This document shows positions 51,862 to 59,470 of a DNA stretch of 64,000 bases, piece after piece. Origin of the DNA: Sphingopyxis italica (GTDB lineage: Bacteria; Pseudomonadota; Alphaproteobacteria; Sphingomonadales; Sphingomonadaceae). The DNA is taken from contig NZ_JAATIT010000004.1 of the NCBI RefSeq assembly GCF_011926545.1, positions 186,001 through 250,000 of the forward strand, in the 5' to 3' direction. Below the pieces are notes generated by a model. It worked only from the letters and a program-made list of their open reading frames with translations. It was not told the DNA's origin and did no database searches. The stretch's first letter is position 1. The number at the start of each line of letters is the position of its first letter. Position numbers and translations under genes: made by a program.

Positions 51862-54288
51862 TCAGAATTCCTTGCTGACCTTGATCCCGATCAGGCGCGG
51901 GCGAACCACCGTGTCGTAAAAGACGCCGCCATTGTCGGTCAGCCCGTCGGGGTCGCCGCAGGTGGTTTCGAGACACTGGACGCCGGCGTTGATGACGCCG
52001 TTGCTGTCGAACAGGTTCGTTGCGAAGAGCTCGGCCTTCCAGCTCTCGCCCTTCACCCCGACGCTGACGTCGGCGGTCGTATAGGCGTCGAACATGCCTT
52101 TGATGCCGTTTTCGAGCGTGCGAACGTCGCTGCGTCTCTTGCCGATATGGTTGACCGCGAACTGGACATGCGCGCCGAGATCGCCGACCGGAAATTCGTA
52201 GCGCGCGACGATATTGCCCTTGAACTTTGGCGTGATGGGCAGGCCGGCGCCCTTCGGCGCGAGCAACGCATTGTCGGCGCCGTCGGCACCCGGCAGCGTG
52301 CAGTCGAAGGCGTCATTGGCGATCGCACAGAAATCGCGGCGGATTTCGGCGTCGTTATAGCTCATCCCCGCGTTGATCGAGAAACCATTCTGCCGGTAAC
52401 CGAGGTCGAGTTCGATCCCGCGAATCCGCGCGACGCCCGCATTGCGGATTTCGCTAAGGCCATTGAGCCCGAGGAACGACAGCTGGATGTCGTTCCAGTC
52501 CTGCTGGTAGATCGCGCCGTTGAAACGCACCGGACCCCAGCTCGTCTTCCACCCGAATTCATAATTGTCGAGCGTGTCCGACCCATAGGGCGGCAGCGAA
52601 CCGCGCCGGTTGATGCCGCCGGGACGGAAACCGCGCGACCAGGTCGCATAGACGAGCGCATCGTCGCTGAACTTGTAGGTCAGGTTCAGCTTGTGGATGA
52701 AGTCGGTCTTTTTCGTCCTTTTGTCGAGATTGGTGCAGGGCGACCCGTCGACCACCGCCGGCGCCTGGCACGCATAGACCGGATTGCCGCTGAAACCGGG
52801 ATTGTTGTAGCCGAAGAAGCCGACGAGGCTGTTGTCATATTTATACACGCGGCCGCCGCCGGTCAGCGTCAGCCGGTCGGTAATGTCGAAGCTGATCTCG
52901 CCGAACGCGGCATAGTCGCGGTCGACGCGGATCTGCTTGGTCAGCCAGATATTGTCGACCGTGCCCGGGACCTCGAGATCGTCGGACAGGCCGTCGATAA
53001 TATAATGCTGCTCGATATTATGCTTCTGCCGCTGCCAGAAGACGCCACCGATGAAACGGATGCGCGCGTCGGCGGGCGACGCGACGCGGGCTTCGAAGAA
53101 ATTGCGCCGGTAGCGGTCGATGCCCTCGATATACTGGTTCGGGCTGATCTGGTCGCCGGCATTGTCGTAAAGATAGACCGCCGATCCATAGAGCGCGTCA
53201 TAGAAATAGGCATAGTCCGAATAATCGCTTTCGACATCGGTCTTGCGGCGCAAATGCCCGCCGGTGACGGTCAGGTCCCAATTGCCCAGCTTGCCCTCGA
53301 TCGTCAGCGCCGCCTGCAGCCATTTATCCTTCGACGATTCGGGGTTGTATTGGACCGTCTGGAGCTTGCCGGTGACCGCGTTCGATCGTTCCTGCGCATA
53401 GCTGCCGTTGGTTTTCTGGATCTGGCCCATGATCGTCGGGCGCAACGTCCAGTCGTCGTCGAGATCGATGCCGAGCGCGAGGCGCGCGCCATAGGTGTCG
53501 GCGTCGTTGTAATTCTTCTCGGCCAGCCCCGCATTGGTCTGGACGATGTCGTCGCCGGGCAGGTCGACGAGGTCGTCGCCGACATAGCGTTTGATCGGAT
53601 AGGTGCGGCTGCCCGCGATATTGTCGATATAGCCGGCGTCATGGCGATACCAGCCGACGAGGCGCAGCGCCGCGCGCTCGCCGAGCGGGGCGTTGATGAA
53701 GCCTTCGACGACGCCGCCGAAATCGCCGTGCGCGACATTGTTGAGCTCGACCCCGACTTCGCCATAGGTGCCGCTGGTGTCGGGCCGGTTGGTGACGAGC
53801 TTGATCGTGCCCGCCATCGAACTCGCGCCGTAAAGCGTGCCCTGCGGCCCGGCGAGCGCCTCGACGCGCGCGAGGTCATAGGCATGGATGTCGAGCGCGC
53901 CCTGAATCGTCGTGATCGGCATTTCGTCGAGGTAAGTGCCGACCGTCGGCAGCGACGCCGAATGATTGGCATTCTCGCCCGACGCGACGCCGCGGAAATA
54001 GACCTGGCTGAACCCGGGCGCGGCGGTCTGGATCGTTACCGACGGCAGGAATTTGACGAGGTCCTGGAATTCCTTGACCTGCAGTTCGTCGAGCCGTTCG
54101 GTGCCGATCGCGGTGATCGCGAGCGGCACGTCCTGCAAATTCTGTTCGCGCTTCGACGCGGTGACCACGATGTCGCGGTCGTCGTTGGTGTTGGTTTGCT
54201 GTGCGAGCGCGGTCCCCGACGAGCACAGGATCGTGCTGCCGAGCAGAAAAGCGCCGCTGGTCGTGAATACTGTCGATAGCTTCCGCAT
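51862..54288 (-). CDS. TonB-dependent receptor
   Basis: An 808-residue outer-membrane receptor. Signal peptide (cleavage near ALAQQ), TonB-box-like DIVVTASKR, plug domain with VPLAITAIGTERLDEL and VEALAGPQGTLYGASSMAGTIK, then a long barrel ending in IKVSKEF. Sphingomonads use many such receptors for sugars, aromatics and other organics. It is paired with the downstream permease and faces the Rieske/flavoprotein genes, suggesting uptake of the substrate they degrade (inference). Confidence 0.93.
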   Translation of the reverse strand: MRKLSTVFTTSGAFLLGSTILCSSGTALAQQTNTNDDRDIVVTASKREQNLQDVPLAITAIGTERLDELQVKEFQDLVKFLPSVTIQTAAPGFSQVYFRGVASGENANHSASLPTVGTYLDEMPITTIQGALDIHAYDLARVEALAGPQGTLYGASSMAGTIKLVTNRPDTSGTYGEVGVELNNVAHGDFGGVVEGFINAPLGERAALRLVGWYRHDAGYIDNIAGSRTYPIKRYVGDDLVDLPGDDIVQTNAGLAEKNYNDADTYGARLALGIDLDDDWTLRPTIMGQIQKTNGSYAQERSNAVTGKLQTVQYNPESSKDKWLQAALTIEGKLGNWDLTVTGGHLRRKTDVESDYSDYAYFYDALYGSAVYLYDNAGDQISPNQYIEGIDRYRRNFFEARVASPADARIRFIGGVFWQRQKHNIEQHYIIDGLSDDLEVPGTVDNIWLTKQIRVDRDYAAFGEISFDITDRLTLTGGGRVYKYDNSLVGFFGYNNPGFSGNPVYACQAPAVVDGSPCTNLDKRTKKTDFIHKLNLTYKFSDDALVYATWSRGFRPGGINRRGSLPPYGSDTLDNYEFGWKTSWGPVRFNGAIYQQDWNDIQLSFLGLNGLSEIRNAGVARIRGIELDLGYRQNGFSINAGMSYNDAEIRRDFCAIANDAFDCTLPGADGADNALLAPKGAGLPITPKFKGNIVARYEFPVGDLGAHVQFAVNHIGKRRSDVRTLENGIKGMFDAYTTADVSVGVKGESWKAELFATNLFDSNGVINAGVQCLETTCGDPDGLTDNGGVFYDTVVRPRLIGIKVSKEF

Positions 54289-54395
54289 GAGATCCCCCTC
54301 AAATGACAGTCATGTGACGGAGAATGACGCAGCACGGCGCAAGCGCAAGCATTGTTGCGCGGCGCGGCGGTCGTTGGTCGAAAATGTCGCGGGCT

Positions 54396-54411
54396 GTTGC
54401 CGAAAGGCAAC
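54396..54411 (-). terminator. Hairpin downstream of the TPR-sulfotransferase gene
   Basis: GTTGCC-TTTC-GGCAAC on the minus strand (6-bp perfect stem, 4-nt loop) lies 19 bp past the stop of the gene at 54430-56271. No U-tract follows on this strand; on the plus strand it is followed by GTTTTG. It could be a weak terminator. The rest of 54289-54429 shows no assignable element. Confidence 0.35.
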
Positions 54412-54429
54412 GTTTTGTCGCGGGATCGC

Positions 54430-56271
54430 TTAACGGAAATCGGCGGGCACGGCCGGGTAGGCGGTGAGCACGGGTCCCAATGCGTCTTTCAGCGGGTCGA
54501 GCCATTTTTCATAGGGTTGCCATTGCCCGACGCCGTCGCGGTTGATCGGGCGGCGCACCTGCTCGCTCGATGCGGTGCGCACGGCGCGCGCATTGGCGTG
54601 GAAGCTCAGGCAAGCCTCCTCGAACGGCTGGTCCAGAAAGGCGAGCATCGCGCGGACTTCGGCCTCGGGGTCGTCGAGCAAGGTTTCGTGGATCACGCGA
54701 TGGACGCGGCCGGGCTGGACTGCATCGATATGCGCCATCAACCGCACATAGTCGCGGTAATAGGCACCGACATCGCCAAGGCCGTAGCTGAACGCCTGCC
54801 CCCTGGCGAAATGCTGGCGGAAGTTGGAAAAGCAGCAGTCGAGCGGATGGCGCCGTGCGTCGATGATCTTCGCGTTAGGCAGGATCAGCCGGATGAAGGC
54901 GGTGTAGAGCCAATTGTTCGGCAGCTTGTCGATATAGAAGGGCTTGTCCGTCTTGCGCTGCACCGCGGTGCGTTCGAGGAAGGCGGCGCCAAGGTCGGCA
55001 AGCGGCGCTTCGGCCAGCGCCTCGATCCAGCGGCGGCCGTCCTGCTTCGTCTCGCGGCCGAGCCCGAGGGCGAGCGCCGGAATGTCGGGCAGCTCCATCG
55101 TGCCCTCGATCGCCGAATGGCAGCTAAGAATCTGTTCGATCAGCGTCGATCCCGCGCGCGGCATGCCGAGGATGAAGAGGGGGTCGGGCGCCGGATTGCC
55201 AGCGCCCGCGCGCGCCGCGAAGAATTCGGGGGTGCAGGCGGCGATGATCGCGTCGACCGCCGCGCTGGTTTCGGCGGCGCGATAGCCGAGCTGGTCCGAT
55301 CGAATGGCGTTGCCCGCGGCATAGTGGCGGAACGCCGGTCCATGCTCGCCGGCATCGTCATAGGCCTTGCCGAGCGCGAAATGCAGGTGGAGCCGGTCGT
55401 CGGCGCGCGCATCGCTGTCGGGTTCGGCGGCAACAAGTGCTGTCTGCGTCCTTGTCGGGTCAGCGGCGGCAAGCGCCGCTTCCATGGCCGCGCGCTCTTC
55501 CGCTCCGAAGCGGATCGTCTTGAGGTTCGCGAGGCTCCACCAGATTTCGCCGAGCCCCGGATCGGCGGCGAGTGCGTGGCGATAGGCGGCGATGCCGTCG
55601 TCCTGCCGTCCGACCGTCTTCAGCATATGACCGTAGCTCATCCACAGCTTGGCATGATCGGGGAAACGGCGGGTCAATTCCGCATAGAGCGCCAGCGCCT
55701 CGTCATAGCCGCCGATGCGGCCAAGCGCAGCGGCGCGGAGGTTTGCGTGCGCCGGATTGTCGGGATCGTCGCCGAGCACGGCTTCGAGGGTTTCGGCCGC
55801 CTTGGCAAAGCGGTTCTGCTTGTAATGGACCGTGGCGAGATTGGCGCGCGCCGCGCCGAAGCCGGGCGCGAGCTGCAGGGCGCGCGACAGCAGTTTTTCG
55901 GCGTCCTCATAACGCCCGAGCCGCCCCGCGACTTCGGCGAGCATGCGGATCGCCGCGACGTCGGTCGCATCCTCGCGCAGCCGCCCGCGCAGCGCGCCCT
56001 CGGCATCGGGGAGGCGGTTTTCGGCCAGCGCGAGCGCCGCGGCGACCATCGCCTCGTCGTGCACCGCTGCCGAAACTGCGGCGAGCGAAGCCGCCTCTGC
56101 CTCTTCCTCACGACCCAGCGCGCGCAGCGCCTGCGCGGCAAGCCGGTGCGCCGCCGATGATGTCGGCACTTCGTCGATGATCGCCCGCGCCTGCGCCAGC
56201 GCCGCGTCGGGCTGGCCGTTCAGAAGCTGGCGGGCGTTGGCGAGCGCCTGGTCGAGCGTGACGGTCGCCAA
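54430..56271 (-). CDS. TPR-sulfotransferase fusion protein
   Basis: About 613 residues from a probable TTG start at 56271, 10 bp after the upstream dsbA-like stop; no ATG or GTG is available and the frame further upstream is non-coding. Residues about 5-340 are tetratricopeptide repeats (for example AAIRMLAEVAGRLGRYEDAE). The C-terminal part is a sulfotransferase: PAPS-binding loop FILGMPRAGSTLIEQIL with GMPRAGST at 369-376, and DARRHPLDCCFSNFRQHFARG. TPR-sulfotransferases occur in alphaproteobacteria, but their acceptors are mostly unknown. Confidence 0.85.
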   Translation of the reverse strand: MATVTLDQALANARQLLNGQPDAALAQARAIIDEVPTSSAAHRLAAQALRALGREEEAEAASLAAVSAAVHDEAMVAAALALAENRLPDAEGALRGRLREDATDVAAIRMLAEVAGRLGRYEDAEKLLSRALQLAPGFGAARANLATVHYKQNRFAKAAETLEAVLGDDPDNPAHANLRAAALGRIGGYDEALALYAELTRRFPDHAKLWMSYGHMLKTVGRQDDGIAAYRHALAADPGLGEIWWSLANLKTIRFGAEERAAMEAALAAADPTRTQTALVAAEPDSDARADDRLHLHFALGKAYDDAGEHGPAFRHYAAGNAIRSDQLGYRAAETSAAVDAIIAACTPEFFAARAGAGNPAPDPLFILGMPRAGSTLIEQILSCHSAIEGTMELPDIPALALGLGRETKQDGRRWIEALAEAPLADLGAAFLERTAVQRKTDKPFYIDKLPNNWLYTAFIRLILPNAKIIDARRHPLDCCFSNFRQHFARGQAFSYGLGDVGAYYRDYVRLMAHIDAVQPGRVHRVIHETLLDDPEAEVRAMLAFLDQPFEEACLSFHANARAVRTASSEQVRRPINRDGVGQWQPYEKWLDPLKDALGPVLTAYPAVPADFR

Positions 56272-56281
56272 ATCCGTCAGC

Positions 56282-57895
56282 TCAGCTTTTTGCCGCGCGG
56301 GCTTTCGCGACCGCCTGCCGCAGCGCGTCGTAACCGATCTGCCCCTGGAACAGCTGGTTGCCGACGACCCACGTCGGGGTGGCGTTGAGCTGGAGCTGGG
56401 TCGCGATCGCGAGGTTGCTGTCGAGTTCGCGCTGGAACAATGCCTCGTTCGCGGTCGCATCGGCGCTGCCGTCGGTGACGACGCCGGCCTTTGCAGCCGC
56501 TGCAGCGATGGCGGCGGGTTGGAGCGAGGACGCCTGGAACATCGCATGGTGGAAGGCGTCATATTTGCCCTGCCGCGCGGCGGCGAGCGCCATGATCGCG
56601 GCGTCGCGGCTCTGCGGCGCGATGATCGGCAGCTCGCGGAACACGACCTTCAGCCTTTTGTCCTCGCGGATCAGCCGGTCGACGTCGGGCACGCTCGCGC
56701 GGCAGAAACCGCAGGCATAGTCGGTGAACACCACCAGCGTGACGTCGCCGTCGGCATTCCCCGCCCACGCGCCGGCATAGGGTTTTTCGAGCGCCGGGCG
56801 GATCGCGTCGATCGCCTTGGCGATTTCGCCCTTGCGCTGCGCTTCGAGCGCCTCGGGAATGATCTGCGGGTTCGCTTTGATGTAGTCGGCGACGATGGTC
56901 CCGACCTCGCTCTTGCTCATCCCGCCGCCGAAACGCCCGCCGAGCCAGAAGACGAGCGCGAGCAGCAACAGACCGCCGATCGCCAGACCCCATATGCGCG
57001 TGGAAACGCCTTCCATCCCGGTCCCCTTGATTTGCGGCAAATACGGCGACGCCATCGCTTTGGCGGTCGCGGGCTTTTTCGCCGGTGGGGCGATCGGCGA
57101 TCGGTCGTCGCCTTCCATCATGCTCGCCATGTTTTCCGGAGCGGGCTTCGCCATGGCCGGAATCGCGGCGTCGCCCGCGAACAGCGGCAGGTCGGGCGCG
57201 GCGGCCGCGGTCGTGGCGGCTTTCGCTTCGGCTTCCTCGCGCGCGAGCAATTGTTCGAGCCCCGATGGCGGTGGCGCAAGTTCCTCGCGCGGCGCGGGGC
57301 GCAACTTGGTCGCGGCGTCGCCAATCTGCTCGCGAAGGCTGTCGCTGCCGGCCTTGGCGATATCGACGACCCCGGCCTTGGTCTTACCCGCGACCTCACC
57401 GAGCCCGCGCCCGGCGTCGCTCGACAGCTTCCGGGCCTTGTCGCCGAGCGCCATCTTCTCCCAGGCTTCGCCGCCCGCCTTGGCCGCGGCGCGGCCCGCC
57501 TGTGACGATCCGCGCCCGGCGGCGCGGGCGGCGCTTGCGGTTGCTGCCCCGGTTTTCGCGGCGAGTTCGCGTGAACGGCGCGGGATTTCCATCGCCTCGA
57601 CGCGTGCGGGGATGTCGGCGCGTTCGCCGATGCGGATCGTCCAGCCGGCAAAAGCCCCGGCGCCGCTCTTGATGCGGGCCCACAGGCTCGCGGCGCCCGC
57701 CTTGATCGCCTCGGGCTTCACCAGCGGTTCGCCGCGCGGCTTCTCGGGCTTGCTATATCGCGTCAGATCGATGCCGACGGGCGGCTCTTCCTTCGGCTTC
57801 GCCAATCCTTCATCACGCGTCGGCGCGCCCATGCCCGGCGTCGGCGCGGGATCGCGCAGCCATGGCTGATAATAATCGTCTTTTTTGTCGGTCAC
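56282..57895 (-). CDS. DsbA-family thioredoxin-fold protein with long N-terminal extension
   Basis: A 537-residue membrane-anchored oxidoreductase. Residues 1-300 are Ala/Lys/Arg/Pro-rich low complexity, predicted cytoplasmic. One transmembrane helix lies at about 301-320, and a DsbA-like domain (about 330-535) follows with active site C395-G-F-C398 in FTDYACGFCRA and a cis-proline in NATPTWVVG. It resembles periplasmic thiol-oxidases that fold secreted proteins. The 300-residue cytoplasmic part is unusual. It is followed after 10 bp by the TPR-sulfotransferase. Confidence 0.88.
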   Translation of the reverse strand: MTDKKDDYYQPWLRDPAPTPGMGAPTRDEGLAKPKEEPPVGIDLTRYSKPEKPRGEPLVKPEAIKAGAASLWARIKSGAGAFAGWTIRIGERADIPARVEAMEIPRRSRELAAKTGAATASAARAAGRGSSQAGRAAAKAGGEAWEKMALGDKARKLSSDAGRGLGEVAGKTKAGVVDIAKAGSDSLREQIGDAATKLRPAPREELAPPPSGLEQLLAREEAEAKAATTAAAAPDLPLFAGDAAIPAMAKPAPENMASMMEGDDRSPIAPPAKKPATAKAMASPYLPQIKGTGMEGVSTRIWGLAIGGLLLLALVFWLGGRFGGGMSKSEVGTIVADYIKANPQIIPEALEAQRKGEIAKAIDAIRPALEKPYAGAWAGNADGDVTLVVFTDYACGFCRASVPDVDRLIREDKRLKVVFRELPIIAPQSRDAAIMALAAARQGKYDAFHHAMFQASSLQPAAIAAAAAKAGVVTDGSADATANEALFQRELDSNLAIATQLQLNATPTWVVGNQLFQGQIGYDALRQAVAKARAAKS

Positions 57896-57950
57896 GTATC
57901 GCCCTCGAGCATCACATCATTGCGACGCATCGCCCCTTGTCTTTCCTAAA

Positions 57951-59354
57951 CTAACGCCGTTTGCGCTCGCGTTCCACCTCGGCGCGAGCCACCATCGAAA
58001 TATCCTGTGCACGGATCCAGTCGGGGGAGCCCTGGGGCAGTCCCTGCATCGCCATTTCGGCATTACGCAGCGCGAGCCCCGCCTGTCCACCCTCAAGACT
58101 ATAGCGTTCGGCCGAGGCGAGCGCCGCGCGCGCCTGATCGCCCTTGTTCGCATAGACGATGCCGAGCTGATACCAGGCGAACGGATTCTGGTTGTCGAGC
58201 GCGACCGCCGTTTTCAATACCCGTTCGGCCTCCGGGAAATTGGCGGGATCCTCGGTGGCGATGAGCGCATGGCCAAGCGTCGCGCTGATCAGCGGCTGCG
58301 ACCGCGAATTGGTGACCGCTTTGCGCAGCGGCGGAATCGCTTCCTCGGGGCGCCCCGATTCGAGCAGCACCTGGCCCTCGAGTTCGAGGAAATAGGGGTC
58401 GTTCGGGTCAGTGGCGAGCAACCCCTCGACTTCCGCGAGCGCTTTTTGCGGATAGGCGCTCTTGTGCCAGGCATAGGCGCGGGCATAGCGTGCGGGGATG
58501 CTGCTGTTGCTCTCGGGAAATTTGCGCAGTGTCCGCTCGGGCTCGGACATATAGCCCGACAGCTTGGCCTTGATCCGCTGGAATCTTTTTTCGATCGCGG
58601 GGTCGGCGGGCTTGTTCCACGCGGGATCGATGACATAGACCTCGCGCAGCGTCTGGATGCGGTCGCCCGACATCGGATGGGTGCGGCCATAGGCCTGATC
58701 ATCGTCCTGCTTCACCGCATAGCGGAATTCGAGATTCTGCAATTTCTTGAAGAAGGCGAGGCTGCCGCGGCCGCTGATCCCGGCCTTCGACAGATATTGC
58801 GCGCCCGCCGCATCGGCGGTCGATTCCTGGACGCGGCTGAAAGCGAGAAACTTGCCCATCGCGGCCTGCTGTCCCGCCATCATGACGCCCATGCCGGCTT
58901 CGCCCGCGCCGGCGGCGATCGCCGCGGCGCCGAGCAGCAGGCTGAGCAGCGAAATATTGGTCGCCGCCTTGGCGCCGTCGTTCACACGAATGGCATGGCC
59001 GCCCATGACGTGGCCCAGTTCGTGCGCGAGCACGCCTTGTACCTCTTCGGCGGTGTCGGCCGCCTCGATCAACCCGCTGAAGACATAGATGTCCTGGCTG
59101 CCCGCGACAAAGGCGTTGATGCTGCGGTCGCCGAGCAGGTGGACGCGCACCTGCCCCGGCTGAAGCCCCGCCGCGACGAGCAGCGGGTCCATCATGTCCT
59201 GAAACAGCGCCTCGGTCTCGGCATCGCGCAGGATCGACTGCGCCATCGCGGGGCGCATCGCGACCGCAAGCATCGCGAGCAAGGTCAGCAGGATACGGAA
59301 AACGGGGCGCGGCCCTGGCGCCCCGGGCACAGGTTGCGGCGGGAAAGCGGTCAT
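57951..59354 (-). CDS. M48-family metalloprotease with TPR domain (BepA-like)
   Basis: A 467-residue exported zinc protease. ATG 59354 follows GAGAGGCGGGG; the open frame begins 15 codons earlier without support. Signal peptide near AMAQS (about 39). The zinc site is HELGH (111-115) with the third ligand in ESTADAAGAQYL. The C-terminal part (about 280-460) consists of TPR-like helices. The architecture matches BepA/YfgC, a periplasmic chaperone-protease for outer-membrane protein assembly. Confidence 0.92.
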   Translation of the reverse strand: MTAFPPQPVPGAPGPRPVFRILLTLLAMLAVAMRPAMAQSILRDAETEALFQDMMDPLLVAAGLQPGQVRVHLLGDRSINAFVAGSQDIYVFSGLIEAADTAEEVQGVLAHELGHVMGGHAIRVNDGAKAATNISLLSLLLGAAAIAAGAGEAGMGVMMAGQQAAMGKFLAFSRVQESTADAAGAQYLSKAGISGRGSLAFFKKLQNLEFRYAVKQDDDQAYGRTHPMSGDRIQTLREVYVIDPAWNKPADPAIEKRFQRIKAKLSGYMSEPERTLRKFPESNSSIPARYARAYAWHKSAYPQKALAEVEGLLATDPNDPYFLELEGQVLLESGRPEEAIPPLRKAVTNSRSQPLISATLGHALIATEDPANFPEAERVLKTAVALDNQNPFAWYQLGIVYANKGDQARAALASAERYSLEGGQAGLALRNAEMAMQGLPQGSPDWIRAQDISMVARAEVERERKRR

Positions 59355-59370
59355 CCCCGCCTCTCTTGCG

Positions 59371-59428
59371 CCGCGCGCCTGAACCCCGAGTGAAGCCATA
59401 AAGGCTTATTGGGGTTCAGCGCGCGCGG
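59371..59428. repeat. Large hairpin between rne and the M48 protease gene
   Basis: CCGCGCGCCTGAACCCC (59371-59387) pairs with GGGGTTCAGCGCGCGCGG (59411-59428) with one bulged base, and AAGCC/GGCTT pair inside. It lies about 45 bp past the rne stop. It has no U-tract, so it may be an RNA-stability or attenuation structure, or a terminator of another kind. Confidence 0.6.
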
Positions 59429-59470
59429 ACGCAAGGTCAGCGTGCGATTTCCGCGATCAGTTGCCGCCGT

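Noticed and set aside
51664-54279. Long plus-strand frame opposite the TonB receptor.
   Set aside because: The receptor on the minus strand has clear plug and barrel motifs; the plus frame has none.
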